From contig DASQMC010000080.1 in NCBI GenBank assembly GCA_035645695.1, forward strand, positions 1 to 64,000: 64,000 nucleotides of DNA. Direction: 5' to 3'. The translations under genes and the position numbers were made by a program. Under the pieces are notes generated by a model. It worked only from the letters and a program-made list of their open reading frames with translations. It had not been told where the DNA came from and searched no databases. The stretch comes from JAIVJZ01 sp035645695 (GTDB taxonomy: Bacteria > Acidobacteriota > Blastocatellia > Pyrinomonadales > Pyrinomonadaceae). Each line of letters opens with the position of its first letter. Position 1 is the first letter of the stretch. Below, piece after piece: positions 25,892-34,640 of the stretch.

Positions 25892-26866
25892 TCAGGATTC
25901 GGACGGCGGGAGCTTGACGAGTTCGTTGATTCGACCGCGCACCGCGCTCGTCAACGTAGTCACTTCCTCCGGGTTGTAGTTGGCCGCGCGGAAGGCGTCG
26001 CCGATCTGCTGATCGCTGAGGCGCGAGAGCAGCGCGGCGATCCATTGCACGTCGCCGACCGTGATGTCTTCAAAGGTGTTCTGCTTCTTGCCGCCGTAGT
26101 GGAAGAAGACGGTGTCTTTGTAGACGTGATCAACGAATTTCGAGTCGGCGTAATCTTCCGGGTTATTGCGGCTGCGTTTGAGCGCCCAGAGCGGCCCGCT
26201 GCCGATCTTGCCGAACGTCGCGCCGAGGTCGCTGACGATGTATTGCAGTTCGCTCTGCCCCTCGGGGGTGACGACGTGAAGAATCCCGTTGTTGTCGTCC
26301 TTGATGTCCCAGTTGTTGAGCAGGAGCATCATCACTTTCAAACCCTGAAACTCGCGCTTGCCGACAAAAGGGTTCTTATCCCACAGCCACGGGTCGAGCC
26401 GCTTTATGTCCTTGGAACGCCCCTCGAACCTCACATTTTCGTAAGTGCCTTTCGGCGTGCCGGCGATGGTCACGCTCGGCACGAGGTAGGTGAGTTCCGT
26501 GACGTAGCCGACGGCCCACAGCAGGCGCACGGCCGCCGCCTCGGACTGCGCCTCGCGGCTGACCTTCGCCACCCACTCGCGCCCCGCCGCATCGCGCACG
26601 CGATATTTCTCCGAGAAGCCGCCCTCCACCTTTTCGATCAAAGTGAGGCGCGACACGTCGGGTTTCCCCTCCTCGCCGCCCGAACCGTGGAACAGATCGC
26701 GCGTGGCGATGTCCGCCGGTTCGCGCCACATGACGGGCGTGCCCGCGGGCATCGGCTTCGGCTTCTTCTTCGATTTCTTCTGGACGGCGAAAGTCGTCGT
26801 CGAGAGTCCGAGCGCGATGATGGCAAAAGCGACCATCAACGCGCGAAGTTTATTCTGTCGAAACAT
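25892..26866 (-). CDS. Exported protein with kinase-like fold
   Basis: A 324-residue protein with a signal or anchor sequence (residues 1-27) and a Lys-rich stretch (KKSKKKPKP). The pattern after it recalls HipA/PI-kinase-like folds: VAKVSREAQSEAAAVRLLWA resembles a Lys-Glu pair, NNWDIKDDNN resembles a D-x-K-x-x-N catalytic loop, and YIVSDLGATFGK resembles a metal-binding DLG. I cannot assign a family name. The start at 26866 has AGAGGTG eight bases upstream. Export of a kinase fold is unusual. It lies just downstream of ppk1, so polyphosphate or surface phosphorylation is a possible theme. Function unproven. Confidence 0.6.
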   Translation of the reverse strand: MFRQNKLRALMVAFAIIALGLSTTTFAVQKKSKKKPKPMPAGTPVMWREPADIATRDLFHGSGGEEGKPDVSRLTLIEKVEGGFSEKYRVRDAAGREWVAKVSREAQSEAAAVRLLWAVGYVTELTYLVPSVTIAGTPKGTYENVRFEGRSKDIKRLDPWLWDKNPFVGKREFQGLKVMMLLLNNWDIKDDNNGILHVVTPEGQSELQYIVSDLGATFGKIGSGPLWALKRSRNNPEDYADSKFVDHVYKDTVFFHYGGKKQNTFEDITVGDVQWIAALLSRLSDQQIGDAFRAANYNPEEVTTLTSAVRGRINELVKLPPSES

Positions 26867-26909
26867 GCGTAAACACCTCTCCGGCAAATGGATTTTAACG
26901 TTCGCTCGA

Positions 26910-29057
26910 CTAAAGCTGAACGTTCATAAAATGCAGTTGGCTATCGAACCGCTCTTCGCCCTCGGCGGGTTGAATGCGTTCGTAAGAGCCGTCGGGGAGA
27001 AGCTTGCGCGCCTTCACATTGTCGCGCAGGTAGGCGGCGAGAATTACATCTTTCAGATGACGGCGCAGGCGCGCGTCGTGTACGGGCGTGAGGACTTCTA
27101 CGCGCCGGTTGAGATTGCGCGGCATCCAGTCGGAACTGCCCGTGTAGAACTCTTCCTCGCCGCCGTTCGCGAAATAAAAGACGCGGCTGTGTTCGAGAAA
27201 GCGGCCGACGAGGCTGCGCACCGTGATCTTCTCCGAAAGCCCTTCGACGCCGGGGCGCAGCATGCAGACGCCGCGCACGACGAGGTCGGTCTTCACGCCC
27301 GCTTGCGACGCCTCATAGAGCGCGTGAATGATCTCGATGTCGGCGAGCCGGTTGATCTTGATGACCATGCGCGCGGGGCGTCCGGCGCGCGCGTGCTCCG
27401 CCTCGCGGCGTATGAGCGCCAACATGCGCTCGCGCATGTTGACGGGCGCGACCATCAACTGCCGGTACTCTTTCTGCCGCGAATAACCCGTCAGGTAATT
27501 AAAGAGTTCGGAAGCGTCCGCGCCGATCTCCTCGTCGGCGGTGAACAGCCCGAGGTCCGTGTAAGCGCGCGAGGTGTCCGGGTTGTAGTTGCCCGTGGCG
27601 ATGTGAACGTAGCGGCGCATCGTCTCGTCCTCGCGGCGCACGACGAGCGCGAGCTTGCAGTGAGTCTTGAGTCCCATCAGCCCGTAGACGACATGCACGC
27701 CCGCCTCTTCCAGACGTTGCGCCCACTCGATGTTGTTCTCCTCGTCGAAGCGCGCCTTGAGTTCGATGATGGCCGTCACCTGCTTGCCCTGCTCGCTCGC
27801 CTCGATGAGCGATTGCGGGATCGGCGAGTTCTGACCCGTCCGGTAGAGACAAATCTTGATGGCCGCAACCTTGTCGTCGTGCGCGGCGGCGGCGATGAAA
27901 TCCGTGACGGGCGCAAACGAACTGTAGGGATGATGCAGGAGAATGTCCTGCTCGCGGATGGCGTCGAAAATGGATAGATGCGGGCGGCTGAGCGCGGCTG
28001 GCCTGCTCGGCTTGAACGGCGCGTCCTTCAAATCGGGGCGGTCGAGCTTGTAGAGCTTCAACAGGTCGGGCACGCCGAGCGGGCCGCCCACGCGGTACAC
28101 GTCTTCGGGTTCGACTCCTATCGACTGCGTAAGATACTGCGTCATGTCGGCGGGCATCGCCTCGGCCACTTCGAGGCGCACGGGCGTGCCGAAGCGACGC
28201 TTGCGAAGCGTCTGCTGCATGATTCGCAGGAGGTCGTCGGCCTCGTCCTCGCGGATGTCTATGTCGGCGTCGCGCGTGACGCGGAAGGCGTGGCACACGC
28301 TCGCGCGCATTCGCGGAAACAGCGCCCTGGCGTTGGCCGCGATCAGGTCTTCGAGCAGGATAAACTTCGAGCCGTCTTTTTCGACGGGGATCAGGCGCGG
28401 CACGAGCGGCGGCACCTTGATGCGTGCGAAACGCGGCTCGATCTTGCCGACGAGCGAACTCGTGATGCCGTGCTCGGGCAGCGGCGCAACCATCAGGGCG
28501 AGGTTGAGGCTCAGGTTCGAGACGTACGGGAACGGGTGGCTCGGATCGACCGCCTGCGGCGTGAGCACCGGGAAGACCTGATCCTCGAAGTATTCCTGAA
28601 GCGCGGAGCGTTCGTCTTCCGACAGAGAGTTATAGGAGGCGAGCACGATGCCTTGCTCCCTCAGTTGCGGCAGCAACTCCTCGACGAGGCAGCGGCTTTG
28701 CTCTGCGATCATCGGCAGGAGGCGCTCCCTGATCTCTGCGAGTTGGGCGGAGGGCGTCATGCCGTCGGGCGACAGTTCCGTCACGTCGTGCTCGAACTCC
28801 TCTTTGAGTCCCGACACGCGGATCATGAAAAACTCGTCCAGATTGCTCGAAAAGATGGCAAGGAACTTCAGACGCTCAAGGAGCGGTTGCGTGTCGTCCA
28901 GCCCCTCTTCGAGCACGCGGCGAAAAAATTCCAGAAGGCTGAGCTCGCGGTTGATAAGCAACTGCTGTGCATCCATCAACTTCGGCGACAGGGTTGCGCC
29001 GGTCGGGTCTGCGCGCCGGTCTTCGGGAGAGGGTTGTTTGCTGGCTACAATCTTCAT
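26910..29057 (-). CDS. ppk1: Polyphosphate kinase 1
   Basis: A 715-residue PPK1 of full length. The N-domain opens with INRELSLLEFFRRVLEE. KFLAIFSSNLDEFFMIRVSG is the head-domain signature near residue 65. HHPYSSFAPV and ICLYRTGQNSPI mark the catalytic halves. His466 in KTHCK is the expected phospho-histidine, and ARFDEENNIEWA precedes it. The enzyme reversibly builds polyphosphate from ATP at the inner membrane. It is followed on the same strand by the kinase-like exported protein (44 bases downstream) and DUF4956. Confidence 0.97.
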   Translation of the reverse strand: MKIVASKQPSPEDRRADPTGATLSPKLMDAQQLLINRELSLLEFFRRVLEEGLDDTQPLLERLKFLAIFSSNLDEFFMIRVSGLKEEFEHDVTELSPDGMTPSAQLAEIRERLLPMIAEQSRCLVEELLPQLREQGIVLASYNSLSEDERSALQEYFEDQVFPVLTPQAVDPSHPFPYVSNLSLNLALMVAPLPEHGITSSLVGKIEPRFARIKVPPLVPRLIPVEKDGSKFILLEDLIAANARALFPRMRASVCHAFRVTRDADIDIREDEADDLLRIMQQTLRKRRFGTPVRLEVAEAMPADMTQYLTQSIGVEPEDVYRVGGPLGVPDLLKLYKLDRPDLKDAPFKPSRPAALSRPHLSIFDAIREQDILLHHPYSSFAPVTDFIAAAAHDDKVAAIKICLYRTGQNSPIPQSLIEASEQGKQVTAIIELKARFDEENNIEWAQRLEEAGVHVVYGLMGLKTHCKLALVVRREDETMRRYVHIATGNYNPDTSRAYTDLGLFTADEEIGADASELFNYLTGYSRQKEYRQLMVAPVNMRERMLALIRREAEHARAGRPARMVIKINRLADIEIIHALYEASQAGVKTDLVVRGVCMLRPGVEGLSEKITVRSLVGRFLEHSRVFYFANGGEEEFYTGSSDWMPRNLNRRVEVLTPVHDARLRRHLKDVILAAYLRDNVKARKLLPDGSYERIQPAEGEERFDSQLHFMNVQL

Positions 29058-29781
29058 CAGAACAGTTTTGAAATATTACTCTGCTTGGATTTTCGTCCGG
29101 GCGACGCTTCTGTCCTCATCGAGCCAAACGACATGCGTATCTGATGCGCGTAGCGTGTCGCCGGTCGCCGCGAAAACGAATATTACAACACAGATATAAC
29201 GATTCTTCTCACGCCTTGCGAGCCTTCCCGTCATAAACTCGCGAAAACCGTCTACTGAGGAGAGCACTATATCAGACACCCTCCGGCAATCTCCATTCCT
29301 AAAACGACGCCGCCGCACGGTCTCAATAAAACTTCAACTATTTCAACACTTAAATCATCCCTCAAAATTCTTCGCTAATTCGCCCGACGAGATCGCGCGG
29401 GCATGAATTTTATGCTCGTGTCGCAAAAATCCTGCCCCGCCATGTAGCAAAATCATGTGCCCCGTCTTTCCGGCGATTCTGCCTATCAGAGTTTCAATCT
29501 CTTTCCGCGCCGCAGATTGACAGTAGTTTTATACGGGCAAATAAAAAGACGCTCCGGAGAGCGCCCTTTTGTCGAGTTGTTGTTGTTCGCCCGGCTTCAT
29601 TCTTTGTCGAAACGCCCGAGAGAGTGCCGAGAGTGAATGAGCGAGCGAGTAAAGACAAGCGATGAAGGCGAGAAGTGCGAGAATCTGACTCACGCCCTTC
29701 TCGCCTTGCTGCGGGCAGTCGCGGCGTCATCTGCATCGACTTGTTGGGCGGCGTGTTTATTACAAGTTGCATCCGCTTACT
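29058..29781. other. Gene-poor stretch upstream of ppk1
   Basis: About 720 bases without a supported gene. It holds the ppk1 promoter region, a short hairpin at 29548-29565, and a frame (29494-29772, minus) whose NKSMQMTPR start is a peptide I associate with spurious frames across extragenic repeats. No RNA gene is seen. Confidence 0.4.
29548..29565 (-). terminator. Possible terminator of the 29.8-30.3 kb gene
   Basis: A short stem CGCTC/GAGCG with a CGGA loop. On the minus strand it is followed by TCTTTTTATTT. It lies about 215 bases after the stop of the membrane-protein gene. Confidence 0.45.
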
Positions 29782-30294
29782 TCAGACTTCATTTTCGATG
29801 CTTCCCGTTTCCACCATTTCAGCCGACCAGACGCGCAAAGCCATGACTGAACACACAAAGCCCACCATCTCGACAATCAACCTTATTCGGTTGCCGAATT
29901 TCCAGGCGTTGGCGCGGGTAATAACTTCGGTGGCAGAAAGTTTATCCAACCCCAAATCAATGCTCCAGATAAGCGGGGCGAGATACATAATTAAAGCAAG
30001 GCAAACGCCGAAACCGATAACTGTCGAAAGCACCAGCCATTTGCGAGACCGTCGCGCCCATCTCCACGCCGCAATCGCTGCTGCGAGCGACACGAGAAAA
30101 ATCAGGGGATTGCCCGGAAAAAAGAACGGCAACTCGCCATCCGTCGGAATGGCATTGTAAGCGGCGACGGACTCCGGCGGATTCGAGAGCTTTTTCGGAA
30201 TAACGCGGGCTTCGTTAAAATATTGCCCGCCGCACCAAATTCCCCAAACCACCACAGAGGCAATTAGCAGGAAAGACGCAAATCGTTTTCTCAT
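29782..30294 (-). CDS. Small membrane protein of unknown function
   Basis: A 170-residue protein with four predicted membrane segments: about residues 5-22, 60-80, 87-108 and 143-160. There is a soluble loop between the first two (NEARVIPKKLSNPPESVAAY). The layout recalls small DUF1772-like proteins, but I do not see a decisive motif. It is monocistronic, with codon use like the host. Confidence comes from length, clean hydrophobic pattern and lack of competing frames. Confidence 0.6.
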   Translation of the reverse strand: MRKRFASFLLIASVVVWGIWCGGQYFNEARVIPKKLSNPPESVAAYNAIPTDGELPFFFPGNPLIFLVSLAAAIAAWRWARRSRKWLVLSTVIGFGVCLALIMYLAPLIWSIDLGLDKLSATEVITRANAWKFGNRIRLIVEMVGFVCSVMALRVWSAEMVETGSIENEV

Positions 30295-30504
30295 ACACAG
30301 GTTCTCCAGGCTACATAACTTCTCTGCCGATCAAACACTTATCTTTCGTTTTCAAGCGAAGCCGCCCAACGCCCGGCATTAACCCGCGCCGAGCGGACAA
30401 CACATAAGACACATCACAGGAAGCATGATGAAAGGGATGCTATCGAGGCGTCGGGTTGAATGAGTGTTAGATGTAGTCAAGCGTGAATAACCGGAGCGGA
30501 GATT

Positions 30505-30539
30505 AGTACAGGCAGGCTTCGAGAATACCTGCCTGTACT
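30505..30539 (-). terminator. Hairpin after the 30.6-31.05 kb gene
   Basis: A perfect 12-base inverted repeat (30505-30516 with 30528-30539) lies 24 bases after the stop codon of the minus-strand secreted-protein gene. No T-tract follows, so it may protect the RNA 3' end rather than terminate transcription on its own. Confidence 0.5.
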
Positions 30540-30562
30540 TAAGAATTCAGTGTCCGATGTGG

Positions 30563-31054
30563 TCATCCCCGGCATTCAACCGTAAACACGAACTTGCTCG
30601 AAGTTAGTTCACCGTTAGCGTTGAAGGTGGCATGGATTTCCGTCCTGAGTAGCAAATTATCCTCATTGCCTTGGGAGATGACGTTCAAATGCGACACGGT
30701 ATTGAACACAAAAGCCCCATTCACGTTACTTGCTGTTGTTGCCGTGACCGCTTCGTTAACAACGTACCTGATGCCGCTGGTGGTATTCACTCCCTGGAGG
30801 GCGAAGTTGATCTCAAGTTTCTCGTTGCTATGACCGCTTTTGGTTGTCGTGACATGAAATAAAACGTGTGATGTGCCGTCGATGGTGATTTGATCGCCGG
30901 TACACGAATTCACGTTGAAGAATTCGATGGGAACTCGCGTGTTACTTGTGATGACAGTAGCTTGGGCCCTGGCCTCCGCCGGACCCGCTAAAGCGAGGAT
31001 GGCTAAGGCCAGCGGAAAAATAAAAAGCGTTGACAGTCTCTTGAGAATATTCAT
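30563..31054 (-). CDS. Secreted beta-rich hypothetical protein
   Basis: A 163-residue exported protein. The signal peptide (1-31) ends PAEARAQA, and the mature part is Thr/Asn-rich and predicted all-beta. One Cys (NSCTGDQIT) near the start and one at the end (TVECRG) could form a disulfide. ATG 31054 has AGGAG seven bases upstream. It is the last host gene before the tRNA site. No family is recognised. Confidence 0.65.
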   Translation of the reverse strand: MNILKRLSTLFIFPLALAILALAGPAEARAQATVITSNTRVPIEFFNVNSCTGDQITIDGTSHVLFHVTTTKSGHSNEKLEINFALQGVNTTSGIRYVVNEAVTATTASNVNGAFVFNTVSHLNVISQGNEDNLLLRTEIHATFNANGELTSSKFVFTVECRG

Positions 31055-31530
31055 GATTGATCTCCTGAGTTTGAGAATGTGAGTAAGCGCTAAAGGCGCT
31101 GCACACAAATAACTTGAGACTGCTGGCCTTGCGCCCGCCGGGGAGCGCCACAACTCGTAAGCCAGCTATAACGGACGGCGGTGCGAGGGGGTAAGACGAT
31201 ATGCCAGCCCTTCTGCCGTGTCAAATAACTCTTTAAGGGGAAGGGTTAATCGTTTGCTGTGCATCGTTCATTTCGCGCGCGGCATCTAACGCCTAAATGC
31301 CGCCACCAGCGGTATAACTCCGTAATAGAACGCGAGAAGCCGCTATCAGCGGCATAAATACGTGGCTGGTAAAGCCGCTCATTTCCGCCCCGCGTGCGTG
31401 AATAATGCCGCACCCCGCGCCACCTCTTCACAAGCGAAACATTCGCCCTCGCCCCGTCGCTGATGTGAAGAATCCGCACATGGCTTAGCCGGCGGGATCG
31501 GACTTGGCACACTATAGGCACACAAAACAC

Positions 31531-31558
31531 TTAGGGGCAGCCGTGTGGCTGCCCCTAA
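31531..31558 (-). terminator. Terminator of the original tRNA-Ala gene
   Basis: A perfect 12-base-pair stem (31531-31542 with 31547-31558). On the minus strand it is followed by GTGTTTTGTG. It lies 15 bases beyond the encoded CCA of the tRNA 3' half at 31574-31618 and has the position expected for the terminator of the undisturbed tRNA-Ala gene. This marks the host side of the left junction. Confidence 0.75.
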
Positions 31559-31573
31559 CTCGTTGTAGATAAT

Positions 31574-31618
31574 GGTGGAGCCGAGGGGGATCGAACCCCT
31601 GACCTCATGACTGCCAGT
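31574..31618 (-). pseudogene. tRNA-Ala 3' half, left attachment site
   Basis: These 45 bases equal the 3' part of tRNA-Ala(GGC) from the anticodon stem through the T-arm, acceptor 3' strand and discriminator. Bases just left of it complete an encoded CCA, which the intact copy at 37779 lacks. Homology stops abruptly after the 13-base core CATGACTGCCAGT (31606-31618), where AT-rich element DNA begins. It cannot make a functional tRNA. It is best read as the host 3' half left at the outer junction of element A. Confidence 0.85.
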
Positions 31619-31786
31619 TATCATTTAAAAATTTAACTGACAGTATTGAAAATAAAAGACTTAGTAACTCTCACCAAAGCAAGAAATTAGTAAATCATCA
31701 GGTCAAAATATTACTACTAAAGATAATATATAGCAAGAAAAATCTTACTTAATGAAGTAGCATTTTAATATGATATATTCTCGCGC

Positions 31787-31993
31787 ATGATTAAAACGCA
31801 CGTTAGAGAAATGGCAGAGAAAAAGGGAATTACTACTGCTTATCAATTACAGAAAGCATTAGAAATTTCCCCTAGTGTAGCGGCTAGACTTTGGAGAGAT
31901 GATTTTGAATTTATCAGTAGAACTTCACTCGACAGATTATGTCGGCTGTTGAAATGTCCACCGAGTAAGTTGATTAGTTATGAAGCGGAATAA
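31787..31993 (+). CDS. Cro/CI-like helix-turn-helix protein
   Basis: A 68-residue DNA-binding protein that is nearly all one XRE-type HTH domain. ITTAYQLQKALEISPSVAARLW is the turn and recognition region (about residues 15-36) and LDRLCRLLKCPPSKLISY the typical closing helices. It is related to the HTH proteins at 34187-34444 and 52643-52867, which share the xxAxQLxK and LxxLCxxLxxxxxxLxxY pattern. There is no ribosome site. A -10-like TATATT ends seven bases before ATG, suggesting a leaderless mRNA. It probably regulates element A. Confidence 0.8.
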   Translation: MIKTHVREMAEKKGITTAYQLQKALEISPSVAARLWRDDFEFISRTSLDRLCRLLKCPPSKLISYEAE

Positions 31994-32226
31994 ATCTAGC
32001 TATTCAAAAAGAGAAAGATTTAAAGCTAATAGAAAATCGTAAGGTTGGAAGGCCAAAGAAAATTTCTTAAGGGATGAGGGGGCTAGAAATTTTCTGAATT
32101 AGTTGTCTAAAGGGTGGGTAAGAAAATTTCTGTATAGAGCATATTTAGTCTTACGGAAAATTTTTTTGATTTTTTTTAGAGTGAATGAATAGTTAGACCT
32201 ATATTAATAAGTTAAGGCTTGATGTT

Positions 32227-33249
32227 TTAATGTTTCTTAGGAGCTTTTTTCCAGCCTAATAATTTGATTTCATCATCCTTCAACCAAGGACTGTATCCCT
32301 GATATTTGTGCGGACACAGAGAAAAATGATTTGTATGCTCTAAACGAGAGAAAAATCTATTAAAGGGTGTATCTAATGACCAATGAACTCCAGCCAGCAT
32401 TGAAGCTATAGTTTTATCACCATTTTCATAGGGCTGATTATCTTTATCAAATCTTATGAACTTGCCATTGAATGTCTGAAACCCGTAACTTCGCTCATCT
32501 ACATTTACAATGCTCTTTACTTCGCAATCGTTGTAAATATAAGCGGCCTCAAGAACGGGAAATCTCTCAAGTTCCTCTTTTTTCATTTCCTCTTGGTACA
32601 TTTGCGTTATTCTTTCTCTAAGCTTTCCACCATCACTTTTAGGTCTACCGCGTGTATCAACGGCTACTTGCCAAGCCATCATAAATAAATTGGGTTCACC
32701 CAAAATAGCTTGATGCCGTTTTTGATAAAAATCATTACACTTTTTCCACTTCCGACCAAAATCAATGAAATGAGTCATAAAAGAATCAATTTCACGCGAA
32801 TCAAGAGAACCTTTGACTTCTACAATAGACCGCACAGATTCTGGTCGAACTACAACGAAATCAGCATCTTTAAAAACTACAGGGAATTCACTCGAATCAT
32901 AAACAATAATATCGCATTGTTTGGACACTACATGTTCACTACGATTAAGTACATCATAGCCTTCTGGTATTTCTCCCGTAACTTGAGTTTCATCAGGGAA
33001 AAGTACGAAACCCGTACCTACTTCATATTTTCTCGGAATGAACTGGGAAAGAACGCTCATTAATAACCGCTCTTTATAAGTTCCGAGACTTGGTTCGTGT
33101 GCGTCCTTTATTATTTGAGCGAGCAAGTTTATCTTTGAAGCAAACCCCTCTCCAATTAATGACGCGTAACTCGTCAAATCACCTGTCCGAGACTTCATAT
33201 ACTGTGCACGATTTTGCTGTTTCTCTAGTTCTGTATATTTCTTTGGCAT
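32227..33249 (-). CDS. DUF6602 nuclease-like protein
   Basis: About 340 residues. The block HEPSLGTYKERLLMSVLSQF, then IPRKYEVGTGFV, CDIIVYDSSEFPVVF and VRSIVEVKGSL is the DUF6602 pattern. CDIIVYD plus VEVKG matches a PD-(D/E)XK nuclease core (Asp, then Glu-x-Lys), so metal-dependent DNA cleavage is likely. The C-terminal 150 residues are of unknown fold. The start is uncertain: ATG 33249 or TTG 33279. Such proteins are often stand-alone genes in genomic islands and are suspected defence factors. Neither a methyltransferase nor an antitoxin lies next to it here. Confidence 0.75.
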   Translation of the reverse strand: MPKKYTELEKQQNRAQYMKSRTGDLTSYASLIGEGFASKINLLAQIIKDAHEPSLGTYKERLLMSVLSQFIPRKYEVGTGFVLFPDETQVTGEIPEGYDVLNRSEHVVSKQCDIIVYDSSEFPVVFKDADFVVVRPESVRSIVEVKGSLDSREIDSFMTHFIDFGRKWKKCNDFYQKRHQAILGEPNLFMMAWQVAVDTRGRPKSDGGKLRERITQMYQEEMKKEELERFPVLEAAYIYNDCEVKSIVNVDERSYGFQTFNGKFIRFDKDNQPYENGDKTIASMLAGVHWSLDTPFNRFFSRLEHTNHFSLCPHKYQGYSPWLKDDEIKLLGWKKAPKKH

Positions 33250-33404
33250 AGTATCTTTAGAAACTTTTTGTTCCCTCAACTCTGAAACCTAACAGATAGA
33301 GTTAAGCCTCTTAAAATAAACATTGAATTTAAGAACTAACTAAACGCGAGTGGGGGTTTAATACTTTATTAGACTTACATATGAGCTAATAAAATCATAT
33401 ACAG

Positions 33405-34175
33405 CTAATTCAATTTTTTCGAGACGCGATACCGCTTTTCATACGGGACGTGATACCGCTTTCGCTTATTTCTTTCGATTTGAACCAGTTTATTTTGTTC
33501 TTGCTGAGCAATCGCTTTCGGCTCAACCTCCTTTATTTCATCCCAATTCCATTCACCCCAAGTGTAAATAATAGAAGTAATAATAATGACAGGAATTAAA
33601 GCAAAGAAAGCGATTTGAAGTTTGAATATGGCACAGGCAGTAAGACTCACAGAAAAGAAAATAATTCCCGCCCAACCGTATCGCTTCCTCTTTTTTTCAA
33701 ATTTTTCCTTAAGTATCGTGTAATTTGTTTCCCATTCATGCTGCTTCTCAATGTCATATCGAAGTGGGTTTTGTTCTCTAACTTTCTTGATATATTGAGG
33801 CTCATACTTTCCAATATTTTTTTGCAGTTGAACCAATTCTTTTCTAATACTTCTTTCTTCATCTGTAAGAGTTAGTGGCCTAGCAGCAATAGGAGTGGAG
33901 TTATAACCATTTTTGTAAGAGTCATAGTAATCTATCCAATATTGTTCACGCGCAACTAATGTTTTGTTTTCGCAATCTGTAACTTCTTCAATAACAGTGA
34001 ACTCAAAATTCTTAAAACCATATTTCCCCCAAGCAAGCTGTAACTTTTTATTAGGATGGCACCTTTTATTCAGAGCCGTTTTATGTTGCGTAAATCGCAG
34101 ATCAATATTGACTGATGAACCAATATATCTCTCACCTGTAATTGAGTTTCTTATGGAGTAGATACCTTTAGACAT
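33405..34175 (-). CDS. GIY-YIG nuclease-domain protein with membrane segments
   Basis: A 256-residue protein. Residues 3-90 form a GIY-YIG domain: GIYSIRNSITGERYIGSS has the two name motifs, R27 in DLRFTQHK is the catalytic Arg region, and HPNKKLQLAWGKYGF and a later Glu (VIEEV) follow. A charged helical linker comes next. Two adjacent hydrophobic segments (about residues 168-188 and 190-210) should anchor it in the membrane, followed by a basic C-terminal tail. Membrane anchoring of a GIY-YIG domain is unusual. It starts 11 bases after the HTH gene and is probably expressed with it. Confidence 0.8.
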   Translation of the reverse strand: MSKGIYSIRNSITGERYIGSSVNIDLRFTQHKTALNKRCHPNKKLQLAWGKYGFKNFEFTVIEEVTDCENKTLVAREQYWIDYYDSYKNGYNSTPIAARPLTLTDEERSIRKELVQLQKNIGKYEPQYIKKVREQNPLRYDIEKQHEWETNYTILKEKFEKKRKRYGWAGIIFFSVSLTACAIFKLQIAFFALIPVIIITSIIYTWGEWNWDEIKEVEPKAIAQQEQNKLVQIERNKRKRYHVPYEKRYRVSKKLN

Positions 34176-34186
34176 TTGATTTGCAT

Positions 34187-34444
34187 CTATTTTCGATTCT
34201 TCCTGCTTTTAATCACAATCGAACTTTCTCCCTCTACATCAGGTTTATAATCAAACAAAATCACTGGATGAACTTTAAGTTTATTGCAAAGTGTATTCAG
34301 AGTTTTCAACGAAATCGCTTTAGCTGTTCCCTTCCATAATTGATAACACGAAGGTATGCCGAGTCCTGTAATTTTTGCTAACTGTGCAGCATTCTCAATG
34401 CCTTGTCTGCGTGCAATTTCTTGAACTTGTAATTTGAGTGCCAT
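34187..34444 (-). CDS. Cro/CI-like helix-turn-helix repressor
   Basis: An 85-residue XRE-type protein. AAQLAKITGLGIPSCYQLW is the HTH (about residues 19-37) and LKTLNTLCNKLKVHPVILFDY the closing part, followed by a basic tail. It is a paralogue of the 31787 and 52867 proteins. The GIY-YIG gene follows within 11 bases. Upstream, two inverted copies of a 17-base site (34486-34502 and 34575-34591) are good operator candidates shared with the divergent 34641 gene. A TATAGT hexamer ends seven bases before the ATG, although TTGTTA-17-ATAATA slightly upstream is a second promoter choice. Confidence 0.82.
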   Translation of the reverse strand: MALKLQVQEIARRQGIENAAQLAKITGLGIPSCYQLWKGTAKAISLKTLNTLCNKLKVHPVILFDYKPDVEGESSIVIKSRKNRK

Positions 34445-34485
34445 AGTTAAAACTATAGCATCGCTATTATGTTGATTTTAGAAGG

Positions 34486-34593
34486 TTTAACAACATTGTA
34501 AAGATTCCATATCGGGTATAAATGAGAAATTGACGCAATTCCTAATCTTTTCTCATTCATCACATTGATAAAAATTTACAAGGTTGTTAAAAT
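34486..34593. promoter_or_regulatory. Divergent control region with two 17-base operator copies
   Basis: TTTAACAACATTGTAAA at 34486-34502 recurs in inverted orientation at 34575-34591 as TTTACAAGGTTGTTAAA (16 of 17 matching). The second copy lies between a -35 (TTGATA, 34565-34570) and -10 (TAAAAT, 34588-34593), 17 bases apart, that would drive the plus-strand gene at 34641. Binding by the adjacent HTH protein is inferred. Confidence 0.55.
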
Positions 34594-34640
34594 TTAAGTT
34601 CACGTTATTTACATCATTGATAAAGTTGAGAGCATAGCTT

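Noticed and set aside
29494..29772. Minus-strand frame starting near NKSMQMTPR
   Set aside because: I associate this peptide with frames predicted across extragenic repeats, and there is no ribosome site.
31246..31530. Frame next to the tRNA 3' half
   Set aside because: It covers REP-like GCCGCTATCAGCGGC words and has no protein-like features.
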